From positions 1,612,001 through 1,676,000 of the forward strand of contig OW818685.1 in assembly GCA_942493245.1 (NCBI GenBank): DNA of 64,000 bases. The letters are read 5' to 3'. The stretch comes from DAOPYU01 sp942493245. Lineage in GTDB: Bacteria > Sumerlaeota > Sumerlaeia > UBA8349. Both the position numbers and the translations under genes were made by a program. This document shows, one piece after another, positions 24,901 to 32,797 of this stretch. Below the pieces are notes generated by a model. It was not told the DNA's origin, did no database searches, and saw only the letters and a list, made by a program, of their open reading frames with translations. Numbering within the stretch: position 1 is the stretch's first letter; every line of letters starts with the position of its first letter.

Positions 24901-27900
24901 ATACGCTTTTCAGTGGGGGCTGGGGGGACGACCGGACTGGACCCTGGCCGGCTGGAAATACCTTCAATAAATCCAATCCCCAGTGGCTCAGCCAGAAACT
25001 CATGGCTCACTTGGAATACACAACTCGATTCGGCGACCTGGTGCATCGCCATTTCTTCAACAATGGCCTTCTCACACCCGCCCAATGCAAGGCGCGCCTG
25101 CAGGAACGAGCCAACCAGATTGATCTGGCCATTATCGCCGAGTCGGCCCGTTGGGGCGACTCCAAGACCGGCACGCCCCTGACCCGCAATGCGCACTGGC
25201 TGCCGGCGGTCAACTGGATTCTGAACCAGTATTTTCCCACTCGAACGGCAACCGTTCTGAACCAGTTCAAGACCAAGGGATGGTATCCCAGTGTCGAGGC
25301 GCCGGTCTTCAGTCAGCATGGCGGCCGGGTTCCTCGAGGTTATGATCTCACCATGACGCTGGGTGGAGGAACTACGACCGGAAAAAAAGTGATGTTGCTC
25401 CCGCGGGGATCGGCCTGGCGCTATCTTGATGACGGTTCCAACCAGGGGACGACCTGGCGGGCCGAAGCCTTCAACGACACTGCCTGGGTTTCTGGAAATG
25501 CCCATTTCGGGTACAATGATGGGGATGAAATCACCACCCTCGACTTTGGACCGGACCCCAACAACAAATACATCACCTACTACTTCCGCACGCCCATCAC
25601 CGTTACCAAAGCCGCGCAATGCCAGTCGCTGGTTTTCCGGATCTGCTACGACGATGGAGCGGTTGTGTACCTGAATGGCCAGAAACTCGAGGCAATTAAC
25701 TTTCCGGATCCAAACAACATTGACTACCTGACGACGGCCAACAGCACTCCGAGTGAAACCGAATTCTACGAATACGCGGTTGATCCCTCTCTCCTCAAAG
25801 AGGGACAGAATGTTCTGGCCGTCGAGATTCACCAGATGTCGTCCGGCAGCACCGATGTCAGCTTCGATTTTGAACTCGAAGGCACTTGGCCGGACGACTC
25901 GCAGGCCACCGGAAAACCCGTCTATTTCACCATCAACAACACCGACCCGCGGTTGCCCGGAGGCGCGATCAATACCGCCAATGCGCAACTTTACACCGGG
26001 GCGACCCCCATCAATTACACCCGGGTGGTCAAGGCGCGTACCTACGACAACGGTCAGTGGTCCGCGCTCAATGAGGCGCTCTTCCTCGTCAACGATCCGG
26101 CGACCTCCCTCACGCTGACTCTCAGCGAGGTCAACTACAATCCGGCAACTCCTGCGGCCACAGAACTGGCCGCCATGCCCGCCGTTGTCAAAGACGACTT
26201 CGAGTTCATCGAATTGACCAACATCAGCGCCACCTCGATTGACCTGGCGGGCGTCCAGTTCAATCAGGGGATTACCTATGTCTTCAATTCCGATCCTTTG
26301 AATACTTCAATTCTCGCGCTCGACCCCGGCGCCCGGTGTCTCCTGGTGCGCAACAAGGCGGCGTTCGAACTGCGATATGGAACCGGATTGCCCATTGCCG
26401 GGGTGTATCAGGGATCATTGTCAAACAGTGGCGAAACGATCAAGGCGCTCGACGCGGCGGGGAGTGTGCTGGCTCTCTTCGAGTACAAGGACAGTGGCTC
26501 GTGGCCCGGACGTCCGGACGGCGATGGCAGTTCGCTTGATCTGGACAACCAGATGGGATTGCCCGTCCCTGCCTATGACGACTCAGACGCTTGGCGCGCC
26601 AGTGTGGAATTGTACGGGTCGCCGGGAAGAGCCGGTATGGAACCCCGAGACAATGTGGTGATCAACGAAGTGCTCAGCCACACCGATCCGCCGCAAAGCG
26701 ACTCGATCGAACTTTTCAACACATCGGCGACTCAGGTCAGCATAGCCGGATGGTACCTGAGCGACTCGAGCGACAACTTCTTCAAGTTCGCCATTCCGTC
26801 TGGGGCGCTCCTCGACAAGGGCGGATATATCACCTATAACGAAAGTAACTTCAATCCGACTCCCTTGACTCCCGGTCCCAACGACTTCGGGCTTAACGGC
26901 GCCCACGGTGACGATGTCTATCTCATGGCGCCCACCAAGCGGGGTGGGTGGTACTTTGCCGACCATGTGGACTTCGGCGCCATGAAGAATGGCGAGTCCC
27001 ATGGACGCTGGCCCAACGCGACCGGTAAACTCTATCCCATGCTCCACAACTCGTGGAACTCCGCCAACCTCGGACCGCGTGTCGGTCCTCTGGTCATCAG
27101 TGAGGTTCACTACAACCCCGGCGCCATGCTCAACGCCGGGGAACTCGAATTTGTCGAAATCCACAACCCGACAGGTGTTGCTGTGGATCTGACCGGCTGG
27201 ATGATCGAGGATGGCGTTGAGTTCGCCTTCACAACCGGAACCCTGATCGAGGCGGGGGGCTATCTGGCCGTCCTGTCCTTTGATCCGGCAGACCCGACAA
27301 AAGCGACGCAGTTGGCCAACTTCAAATCCACCTTCGGCATAGACGCTTCGGCGTCTCTCACCGGTCCCTATTCCGGCGCGCTTTCCAACGGCGGCGAGGA
27401 AGTGCAACTCCTGCGGCCCGACGATCCGCCCACCAATGAACCCTGGTACACGCCCTATCTGCTCGAGGACGAAGTGGACTACAACAATCAGGCCCCCTGG
27501 CCGTTGGCCGCAGATGGAACGGGAAAATCGCTCGCGCGTAGCGGCGCCTCTCTCTGGGGCAACGACGCTACCAGTTGGCAGGCTGCCACGCCCACGCCTG
27601 GGGTGAATCCCAGTGCCGGAAGTCCGAAGATCACCAGCATTCCGAAAAAGGAAGCGATGGCGACCCAGGTCTATCAATATACGATCACTGCCACGGGTAT
27701 CCCCGCGCCGACCCTGACCGTACAGGGGCTTCCCGCGTGGCTTCTCTTCAACGGAACGAATACGATTTCGGGAACGGCGCCCGATATGGCTGTTGGCTTG
27801 AGTTATACCCTCACGATCACAGCCCAGAATGCGCAGGGACAGGACATTCAGCAGTACACCCTCACCATTGTCCCCTATCGCGCTCCCGAAAAATCAATGT

Positions 27901-27914
27901 GGAAGATCTTCTAG
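21915..27914 (+). CDS. giant secreted LamG / CotH-kinase / lamin-tail modular protein
   Basis: A 1999-residue exported protein with signal peptide at about residues 1-43 (LLFLMGCLLALGMGQAS). Order of parts: lamin-tail domain (48-150); LamG-type concanavalin fold (224-425; FVCKGDYSWRLHR, IYNRALTAEEIGALY); chitobiase/hexosaminidase C-terminal-like domain (580-645; EIRYTTNGNTPTKANGTLYT); CotH-kinase domain (about 705-1110; LRIRGGYSR, YHLYIDGQYWGIYDTQERA, WKFFAHDAEHTLF); jelly-roll (1160-1325); three more LTDs (about 1399, 1582 and 1724); He_PIG-type Ig domain (1905-1990); final MWKIF. CotH domains are atypical protein kinases in spore coats of Bacillus, but in this fusion context the target is unknown. 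The C-terminal third is homologous to the whole neighbour at 19660. No sortase or PEP-CTERM anchor is visible. It is preceded by GGAGAAGCC as the Shine-Dalgarno region. Confidence 0.9.
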   Translation: MQVRSFCSKAFDVAFLKGRRGFLLFLMGCLLALGMGQASTVCAQQSQSPLVITEFLASNNSGLQDENGDYSDWIEIHNRSAAAVNLNGWYLTDDANDPVLWAFPSKTLDAGAYLLVYASGKDRRNPAANLHTSFQISSNGGYLALVGPGPVVLHEFNPYPSQSADMSYGLYSLNVAMVKSGAEAAYKVPTAADASLNWTATGFNQTSWSKSPTALGFGAAAATGMVSHWLLDENTGTTAIDFVGGNNATLNGSAAWAPTEGQVDGAVRLNGPGSYLSVGNESNFDFTNAMTVACWIRPDTFDATWQAFVCKGDYSWRLHRAGDTNFLNFACNGLSQLDVTGTTNINDGQWHHVVGVYDGANLYIYVDGNLDGSIASTGLIDNTGDPVQIGSNASMSGREFKGLMDDVCIYNRALTAEEIGALYTSTATRTDLRGVMLGINASLWTRFTFTGQDLAQFDRMTLSMKYEDGFAAFLNGSPLVSSNAPSPLAWNSTALTDRPDESAGNFQEFDVSSAMSQILSGTNVLAIQAMNDAVSDESFTLLPELRASSAEDAAQYFTSPSPGGANTASGLIGLVGDTKFSHNRGFYTTAFNLTITCDTPGAEIRYTTNGNTPTKANGTLYTGPIAISKTTPLRVVAFKEGWKQSNCDTHTYIFLADVIRQSSNGETPGTGWPTGSLNGQTINYGMDPDVVNNATYSAQMIPALQAIPTFSIVTDLSNLFNASTGIYVNAQGDGAEWERPASFELINPDGTKGFHINGGLRIRGGYSRSGDNPKHAFRLFFRSEYGESKLRYPLFGEEGANEFDKVDLRTAQNYSWSFGGDSNNTMVREIWSRDTQRDMGDPYTRGRYYHLYIDGQYWGIYDTQERAESSFAATYMGGDKDDYDVFKVDTNGYVIYATEGSMTYWQSIWNLATAGFNNANYYRALGCNPDGSRNPAYPILLDQDNLIQYMLITYYTGNFDAPISAFLNNESPNNFYGILNRNNPTGWKFFAHDAEHTLFSGGWGDDRTGPWPAGNTFNKSNPQWLSQKLMAHLEYTTRFGDLVHRHFFNNGLLTPAQCKARLQERANQIDLAIIAESARWGDSKTGTPLTRNAHWLPAVNWILNQYFPTRTATVLNQFKTKGWYPSVEAPVFSQHGGRVPRGYDLTMTLGGGTTTGKKVMLLPRGSAWRYLDDGSNQGTTWRAEAFNDTAWVSGNAHFGYNDGDEITTLDFGPDPNNKYITYYFRTPITVTKAAQCQSLVFRICYDDGAVVYLNGQKLEAINFPDPNNIDYLTTANSTPSETEFYEYAVDPSLLKEGQNVLAVEIHQMSSGSTDVSFDFELEGTWPDDSQATGKPVYFTINNTDPRLPGGAINTANAQLYTGATPINYTRVVKARTYDNGQWSALNEALFLVNDPATSLTLTLSEVNYNPATPAATELAAMPAVVKDDFEFIELTNISATSIDLAGVQFNQGITYVFNSDPLNTSILALDPGARCLLVRNKAAFELRYGTGLPIAGVYQGSLSNSGETIKALDAAGSVLALFEYKDSGSWPGRPDGDGSSLDLDNQMGLPVPAYDDSDAWRASVELYGSPGRAGMEPRDNVVINEVLSHTDPPQSDSIELFNTSATQVSIAGWYLSDSSDNFFKFAIPSGALLDKGGYITYNESNFNPTPLTPGPNDFGLNGAHGDDVYLMAPTKRGGWYFADHVDFGAMKNGESHGRWPNATGKLYPMLHNSWNSANLGPRVGPLVISEVHYNPGAMLNAGELEFVEIHNPTGVAVDLTGWMIEDGVEFAFTTGTLIEAGGYLAVLSFDPADPTKATQLANFKSTFGIDASASLTGPYSGALSNGGEEVQLLRPDDPPTNEPWYTPYLLEDEVDYNNQAPWPLAADGTGKSLARSGASLWGNDATSWQAATPTPGVNPSAGSPKITSIPKKEAMATQVYQYTITATGIPAPTLTVQGLPAWLLFNGTNTISGTAPDMAVGLSYTLTITAQNAQGQDIQQYTLTIVPYRAPEKSMWKIF

Positions 27915-27972
27915 CAAGAACTCTCTGAAACCCCCCGTGGGTGTTTTACCCAGGACCGTAAAAACAAATCGT

Positions 27973-28012
27973 CCCCTTTTCCCGATAAGTCGCCGGGAAA
28001 AGGGGCGGTTTC
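27973..28012 (+). terminator. hairpin terminator after the CotH/LTD gene
   Basis: CCCCTTTTCCC at 27973-27983 pairs perfectly with GGGAAAAGGGG at 27995-28005 across an 11-nt loop, 59 nt after the stop codon. Only a short T-rich tail (CGGTTTC) follows, so efficiency is uncertain. Confidence 0.6.
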
Positions 28013-28130
28013 ATGATCGGAAAGCGCTGCGCACGCCGGTTTGTGTGGATTTGTCCGGTCGCTTTTCCTACAATTCCTCCATCAGGTTCTCGAACACGGG
28101 AACCGCTGTCCGTTTCCGGAAAGACTGTCC

Positions 28131-28550
28131 ATGCCCACCTACCGAAAAGAACTCCATTTCTGTACCGCTCGGATCAGCGAAATTCTCAACATCACGGAGC
28201 AGGTCGAAGCGGCTGTTGCGGAAAGCGCCATCCGGGAAGGTTTGGCGCTCGTTTACCCCATGCACACCAGTTCGGCCGTTTACGTCTCCGATTCCGACTA
28301 TTCCCTGACCCAGGATTTCGCCGATTTGCTGGGCGACCTGGTGCCCGACACCCGCGACTATCGGCACGACCTGACCGATTACAAGAAGAATGCCGCCGGG
28401 CATCTGAAAGCGATTCTCTCCGGACATTCCGTCACCTTGCCGGTCACTGCGGGGGGACTCGATCTGGGGATTTATCAGACAATTTATTACTTTGAATTTG
28501 ATGGAAAGCGTCCCAAAGAAGTGCTCGTCAAAATCCTCGGAGATCGTTAA
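28131..28550 (+). CDS. YjbQ family (UPF0047) protein
   Basis: A 139-residue single-domain protein of the secondary thiamine-phosphate synthase/YjbQ family. Seen: MPTYRKELHF at the start, REGLALVYPMHTSSAVYVSD, the helix DLLGDLVPDTRDYRHD, HLKAILSGHSVTLPVTAGGLDLG and a C-terminal EVLVKILGDR. Conserved His and Asp/Glu positions around HTSSA and LSGHS match the family. ATG at 28131 follows GGAAAG; the frame is open further upstream to 28041 but that part is not conserved-looking. E. coli YjbQ has weak thiamine-phosphate synthase activity; the physiological role is unsettled. The aminotransferase gene begins 15 nt downstream, so the two are likely co-transcribed. Confidence 0.9.
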   Translation: MPTYRKELHFCTARISEILNITEQVEAAVAESAIREGLALVYPMHTSSAVYVSDSDYSLTQDFADLLGDLVPDTRDYRHDLTDYKKNAAGHLKAILSGHSVTLPVTAGGLDLGIYQTIYYFEFDGKRPKEVLVKILGDR

Positions 28551-28565
28551 TACGGAGTTTCGGCT

Positions 28566-29708
28566 ATGAAATGGATTGTCCCGCTCAGCGATGTCACCGT
28601 CGGCGAAGAAGAAGTCGCCGCCGCATCTGAAACCCTGCGGTCCGGCTGGCTCACCCAGGGCGCGCGTGTCAAGGCCTTCGAGGACGCTTTTGCCGGTATG
28701 CTCGGAGTGCCGCACGCATTGGCTGTGACCAACGGCACCGCCGCCTTGCACCTTGCGTACGCCGCAGCCGACCTCGAACCGGGCGATGAATTTATTGTCC
28801 CCGCTTTGACCTTCATTGCCACGCTCAACGCCGGTTTGTACTGTGGGGGACAGCCGGTTCTGGCCGATTCCGTCTCGACTCAGGATCTCACCCTGTCGCC
28901 CCAGGACGTCGAACGCAAGATCACACCCCGTACCCGTCTGATTGTCACAATGTCCTACGGCGGGTTTTGTCCCGACATGTCGGCGCTCCTCGAAATCGCC
29001 CGGAAACACAATGTCGTTCTGGTTGAAGACGCCAGCCACGCCCCGCTGGCCGAACTCGACGGGCGCAAGATCGGAACCTTTGGGCTTTCAGGCACCTTCT
29101 CGCTTTTCAGCAACAAGAACATGACGGCGGGCGAGGGGGGCGTGGTGGTGACCCGTGACGACAAAGTCGCGGAAAGGGTCCGGGTCATGCGTTCCCACAG
29201 CATGACCACGGTGACCTGGGATCGGCACCACGGGCACGCAGCGGAGTACGACGTCACCGGATTGGGTTTCAATTACCGTTTCGACGAATTGCGAGCGTCC
29301 GTCGCCTCGGTGCAGTTGCGCCAACTCGAACAGATCACACAACAGCGCGTTCAGGCTGCCGAAGGATTGCGTCAGGCTATCGCCGCTCTCGCCATCGAGG
29401 GGCTGGAGATACCCTTCCAGAATCCTCGTGGAAAACCCGTCCACCACCTCTTCGTTATCCTCTTGCCCGATGGAACGGACCGTCCGGCATTCCGGAAAGC
29501 CCTGGCCGATGCGGGTATCCAGACTTCCATGCATTACCCGTTGCTCCACCGCTTTTCGGGAACGCAACGCCTCTTTGCCGAAGATCCGGAATTCCCGGTT
29601 GTCGAGGGATTCATTGACCGTCTGGTGACGCTCCCCATGGGGCCGCATCTCTCGCCCGACAAGATCGAACTCATTGCGAAGAATATTGGTGCGTATTTCG
29701 GGAAGTAA
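28566..29708 (+). CDS. DegT/DnrJ/EryC1/StrS-family sugar aminotransferase
   Basis: A 380-residue PLP-dependent enzyme that transfers an amino group to a nucleotide-keto-sugar. Seen: the opening VGEEEVAAASETLRSGWLTQG, the substrate-loop AVTNGTAALHLAYAA, EDASHAPLAELDGRKIG, the PLP-lysine motif SLFSNKNMTAGEGG, and FNYRFDELRASVASVQLRQL. Length and motif order fit the family throughout. A weak Shine-Dalgarno sequence (ACGGAG) precedes the ATG. It is separate from the LegC-type enzyme at 55628 and is paired instead with a YjbQ gene; its sugar substrate is unknown. A convergent membrane protein gene ends 51 nt downstream. Confidence 0.92.
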   Translation: MKWIVPLSDVTVGEEEVAAASETLRSGWLTQGARVKAFEDAFAGMLGVPHALAVTNGTAALHLAYAAADLEPGDEFIVPALTFIATLNAGLYCGGQPVLADSVSTQDLTLSPQDVERKITPRTRLIVTMSYGGFCPDMSALLEIARKHNVVLVEDASHAPLAELDGRKIGTFGLSGTFSLFSNKNMTAGEGGVVVTRDDKVAERVRVMRSHSMTTVTWDRHHGHAAEYDVTGLGFNYRFDELRASVASVQLRQLEQITQQRVQAAEGLRQAIAALAIEGLEIPFQNPRGKPVHHLFVILLPDGTDRPAFRKALADAGIQTSMHYPLLHRFSGTQRLFAEDPEFPVVEGFIDRLVTLPMGPHLSPDKIELIAKNIGAYFGK

Positions 29709-29759
29709 GAACTCGGATCACGACCCTCCGGCTGACATTTTGGACCGCTTTCCATGCCG

Positions 29760-31184
29760 TTATGTATGGAAGAGCCGACTGCACAATTCCAGAAACTTGA
29801 AGAAGGGGAGCAGAGGGTTGAATCCTTCGGTCCGGGGGATGTGACCGTTGAGATAGAGGTAGATCGTCACATGATTCCATGCGGCCAGCAATAGACCGGT
29901 TCCGACCGTCAGAAGTTTGTGTCTGGGGAAACGCTCGATGAAACAGGCGAAACCGAACGCGAAGAGGCTGCTCACAACGATGAAACGCCTGGCTCCGTAG
30001 GAATAGCCGATGGGCCAGCAGGAATACACGTACCAGAGGATCAGCAGGGGAACGATCGCGGCTCGCAGTGCGATCCCGGCGCGTGGCGAGAAGAGAAACC
30101 ACACCAACCCACCGCAGCCAATGAAGGCGATGGGGGTCCAATAGAATAACCCCCGGAAAGTGGAAAACAAAGTCGCAAGGAGATCGGGTTGCATCCAGTG
30201 AAAACCGACGTCCACCTGCAACCCTTCGCGCAGCCAGTCGCCCCACATGAGCCGCCACATGAGAACTTGAGGAAAGAATCCGATCAAGAACGCCGTACCC
30301 ACAACCAGGCTCGTCCAGGCGTATGAACGCCACGCCCTGGAAGGAATCGGGCCGGTGGTTTTGTATTGGGAGGCTATCTTCCACAGGAGCAGGACGGCGG
30401 GGTAGGCAAGCACGACTCCACACTCGATTCGCAACAGGGCCAGAAGACCTACGCATAGGCCCAGGCTCGCCCACGTGAGAAGGGTGTCCTGGCGATCCTG
30501 AACTTTAAACCCCAGCATCAGGAGCAGGTTGAAGATAAAAAGGGACTGAAGGTGAGGATTGCAGGGAAAGTGGAGAATCTGGAAAAGTCCCTGGAAGGCG
30601 AGGAAGAAGAGGAGCGTGGTCAGCGAGGAAAGACCCGGAGAAAAGAACCGCTCCAGGAGTCGCCGTGTGGTCGCGAAGGCGCATGCGCCCCAGAAAATGG
30701 CGCCGATCAGGACGGCAAATTGATAGGGGAGACTGTAGCCGTCCAGGGCGAGTTGCCAGATCCCGGTTTTGTTCCCCAGCCAGGTCAGAACATGGGCCAC
30801 GGCAAAGAAGGGCGCGTGGAAGATCGGAAAGCCGACGGGGAACATGTTGAACAGGAGGCCGGTTTTCGGAGAACGGGGAAATCCGAGCAACGTGTCGCGT
30901 CCATGCCCCAGGTAGTTGAGTTCCCCGAATTCGTTCTCGAAGTTCAGATCGTGGTCTATCCACAACGAACGCAGGAACGCGTAGTAACACTGCCCGTCGC
31001 TGCCGGAGATGGCCCCATAGGGGTACTCTTCCGTTCGAGTGAAGAAAAGGGAGAACGATTCGACGACCAGGATCACGACAAAAAGCCAGAGGCTGAATCG
31101 GGAGAACAGATTTTCCCATTTCTTCGAGAACTCGCCGGGAGACGAAGGAGGAATCGGCAGAGGAGATTGGGTGGGATCGGACAT
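29760..31184 (-). CDS. polytopic membrane protein, possible GT-C-type glycosyltransferase
   Basis: A 474-residue integral membrane protein with about ten hydrophobic segments, beginning after a cytosolic Pro/Ser-rich N-terminus (SPLPIPPSSPGEFSKKWENL). The first extracytoplasmic loop has acidic residues (ISGSDGQCYYAFLRSLWIDHD) in the place where GT-C enzymes of the dolichyl-phosphate-mannose type carry a metal-binding Asp/Glu pair. A large loop LREGLQVDVGFHWMQPD lies near residue 310. This makes a lipid-linked-sugar glycosyltransferase plausible, but no specific family was recognised. An in-frame ATG at 31205 is also possible; neither start has a strong Shine-Dalgarno sequence. It is transcribed toward the DegT gene. 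Confidence 0.75.
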   Translation of the reverse strand: MSDPTQSPLPIPPSSPGEFSKKWENLFSRFSLWLFVVILVVESFSLFFTRTEEYPYGAISGSDGQCYYAFLRSLWIDHDLNFENEFGELNYLGHGRDTLLGFPRSPKTGLLFNMFPVGFPIFHAPFFAVAHVLTWLGNKTGIWQLALDGYSLPYQFAVLIGAIFWGACAFATTRRLLERFFSPGLSSLTTLLFFLAFQGLFQILHFPCNPHLQSLFIFNLLLMLGFKVQDRQDTLLTWASLGLCVGLLALLRIECGVVLAYPAVLLLWKIASQYKTTGPIPSRAWRSYAWTSLVVGTAFLIGFFPQVLMWRLMWGDWLREGLQVDVGFHWMQPDLLATLFSTFRGLFYWTPIAFIGCGGLVWFLFSPRAGIALRAAIVPLLILWYVYSCWPIGYSYGARRFIVVSSLFAFGFACFIERFPRHKLLTVGTGLLLAAWNHVTIYLYLNGHIPRTEGFNPLLPFFKFLELCSRLFHT

Positions 31185-31313
31185 GAGGAACGTTCTTTCA
31201 TCCATCGCAAAGACTCGAAATAGACGTTTCTTCCCGCCATTTCACACGATTGCTTCTCCGCTTCTATCAGAAAGATTGGTTTCCCCGCAACCCCAAACCC
31301 AGACACGATTCGC

Positions 31314-31341
31314 TTGACTGTCCAGTGGAGCCGGGTAAGAT
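31314..31341 (+). promoter_or_regulatory. candidate sigma-70 promoter pointing into the AT-rich island
   Basis: TTGACT (31314-31319) and TAAGAT (31336-31341) are 16 bp apart. No recognisable plus-strand gene lies directly downstream, so it may serve a lost or unrecognised transcript, or be fortuitous. Confidence 0.4.
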
Positions 31342-31621
31342 AGAAGGACGTTGTTCGTGCCTGGGTTGGATCGGGACGGATAGCCGCCAGTGTTTTCCGC
31401 TCGCTTCTGTGTGTCTGGCCTTTAATTCTGGAAGTATGGGTTTATGTTCAATCTTTTGCATTTTCTCTATCCATTTTTCTTGAATCCCGAACACAGTCAA
31501 AGATGCTCAAAGACATTCAGGAATGCCTATTCCTCATTGCCCGGCGGAAGGCACAGCATGCACCCCTTTTCCCTCCCGGCAGAAAAATGGTCCAGAAAAG
31601 ACCCATTCTCCCCGGGATCAG

Positions 31622-31654
31622 TATGGGGTGCCGCACTTTTCAACCGGCTTTTAC
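31622..31654 (+). repeat. 33-bp direct repeat, copy 1
   Basis: Identical at all 33 positions to 33083-33115, 1461 bp away in the same orientation. It begins TATGGGGTGCCGCAC and ends AACCGGCTTTTAC; flanking bases are unrelated. It is GC-richer than its surroundings. Confidence 0.95.
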
Positions 31655-31662
31655 ATCTATTG

Positions 31663-32358
31663 CTATTCATCTTGATCTTTTTGTGGCAACTTATATGGGA
31701 AACCACCCTGCGCAATATCCCCATCACTTGAGGTCCCATTTGTTGCATCATAGGTTTTTAACAATACATATTTATACATATCTGAAAGACTCTCCCGGTT
31801 TTTGCCCATTTCCTGCAGATCAGAAAGACTGATATCAAAATCGCGATCTGGCCCTCTACTCCAAACTAAAAATACGCAACCAAGGTTATCCATTTTGCTA
31901 CAAGGCCAGTAGCGAAATGAACGTTCTGAGTCAGAATCGAGCGCCCAAGGATCAACTATCGTTGGAATCGAATTCAATGAATCTGGTTTACCTACACGTT
32001 GATACTCACGCACTTCCGAGAGAGATAGAGGGCAAAACCCATTGTCATCCCAATAATTATAAATATTCATACACAAGGGTCTTAGATACGCCCTAACGCA
32101 AACCACTTTTGAAAATTTGTTTGGACCAAAATTTTGGTACGAAAATTGCAACAAGATAACACAAATTATTACTTTGTAAAGGCGCTGTATCATTGTCGAT
32201 GATGAAGCAATAGATAGACAGAGAAAACATAGAGAAAGAGTGTCACTTACCCATGACACTGAATCTTCACCTCTCCAACATCTAGAAAAGACCCATAATA
32301 CTCCTGCACACAATAGAGATGTATGACAGACAATCTTTCGATATTTCCACGGCATCAT
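31663..32358 (-). CDS. hypothetical protein with pilin-like C-terminal signature
   Basis: A 231-residue AT-rich gene with AAGGA upstream of the first ATG. The N-terminal 90 residues hold two or three hydrophobic segments (LLCAGVLWVFSRC, LSLCFLCLSIASS, VIICVILLQFSYQNF). The C-terminal part resembles the end of GspG-like pseudopilin proteins of related phyla: SIPTIVDPWALDSD, FRYWPCS, VFLVWSRGPDRDFDIS and, near the end, YDATNGTSSDGDIAQGG, a variant of the D-x-T-N-G-T-x-S-x-G-D-I motif. There is no prepilin peptidase site. It lies 25 nt downstream of the 32384 gene on the same strand, so they are likely a unit. Function unknown; the composition suggests transfer. Confidence 0.6.
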   Translation of the reverse strand: MMPWKYRKIVCHTSLLCAGVLWVFSRCWRGEDSVSWVSDTLSLCFLCLSIASSSTMIQRLYKVIICVILLQFSYQNFGPNKFSKVVCVRAYLRPLCMNIYNYWDDNGFCPLSLSEVREYQRVGKPDSLNSIPTIVDPWALDSDSERSFRYWPCSKMDNLGCVFLVWSRGPDRDFDISLSDLQEMGKNRESLSDMYKYVLLKTYDATNGTSSDGDIAQGGFPYKLPQKDQDE

Positions 32359-32383
32359 CTATATCCTTCCACTATATTCATTG

Positions 32384-32797
32384 CTACTGCTCTGAAGTCT
32401 CTTTGGGATACACCTTATGCCATTCTTTCAGGTCATTTTCATCATCCCAAAATAGAAATAGTGTTCTTGATTTGGTCCGGCTGTCAAAAACTCTTTCCTC
32501 ACCTGCTCTTCCCGTAGTACGCATATCCATGTCAATAATAATCCATGAATTTGGATCATGCTTATTGCAATAGATTTTGAAATTTCTGATGTTTCCACTT
32601 TCCATGAAGTCAACAATAGACTCTTGAGCAAGAAGAGCATTTCCCTGATGCTGCTCAACAATCACTTGAATCTGACTCTTCAGTCGACGCAATTCTTTCT
32701 CTCGCTTCTCTATACGCTTCCCATGCAATGGAGCCATAGCGATGTAACTGATAAAAAGTAGAACTATAATAATATAAAAAATATCTTTTGCTGACAT
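32384..32797 (-). CDS. small membrane-anchored coiled-coil hypothetical protein
   Basis: A 137-residue protein with AAGGATGAG about 9 nt before the ATG. A single N-terminal hydrophobic segment (residues 6-23, FYIIIVLLFISYIAMAPL) is followed by a charged helical stretch (KRIEKREKELRRLKSQIQ) with heptad-like spacing, then a C-terminal domain with FLFWDDENDLKEWHKVY. No family recognised. It is AT-rich like its neighbours and immediately precedes the 31663 gene on the minus strand, with which it probably forms a two-gene transcript. Confidence 0.6.
   Translation of the reverse strand: MSAKDIFYIIIVLLFISYIAMAPLHGKRIEKREKELRRLKSQIQVIVEQHQGNALLAQESIVDFMESGNIRNFKIYCNKHDPNSWIIIDMDMRTTGRAGEERVFDSRTKSRTLFLFWDDENDLKEWHKVYPKETSEQ

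Larger units (their letters stand above)
31206..31662. other. intergenic region at the left edge of the AT-rich island
   Basis: No convincing gene. It contains a promoter-like pair on the plus strand at 31314-31341 and the first copy of the 33-bp repeat at 31622-31654. Short open frames at 31444-31731 and 31503-31832 lack ribosome binding sites and do not look like proteins. Composition shifts from GC-rich to AT-rich across this stretch. Confidence 0.5.

Noticed and set aside
23589..25988. A 799-codon antisense open frame under the CotH giant
   Set aside because: Runs through the middle of a well-supported plus-strand gene; composition typical of a complementary-strand frame.
31444..31832. 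Plus-strand short frames behind the promoter-like pair at 31314
   Set aside because: No ribosome binding site and the predicted peptides look non-coding; they also overlap the repeat and the real minus-strand gene.
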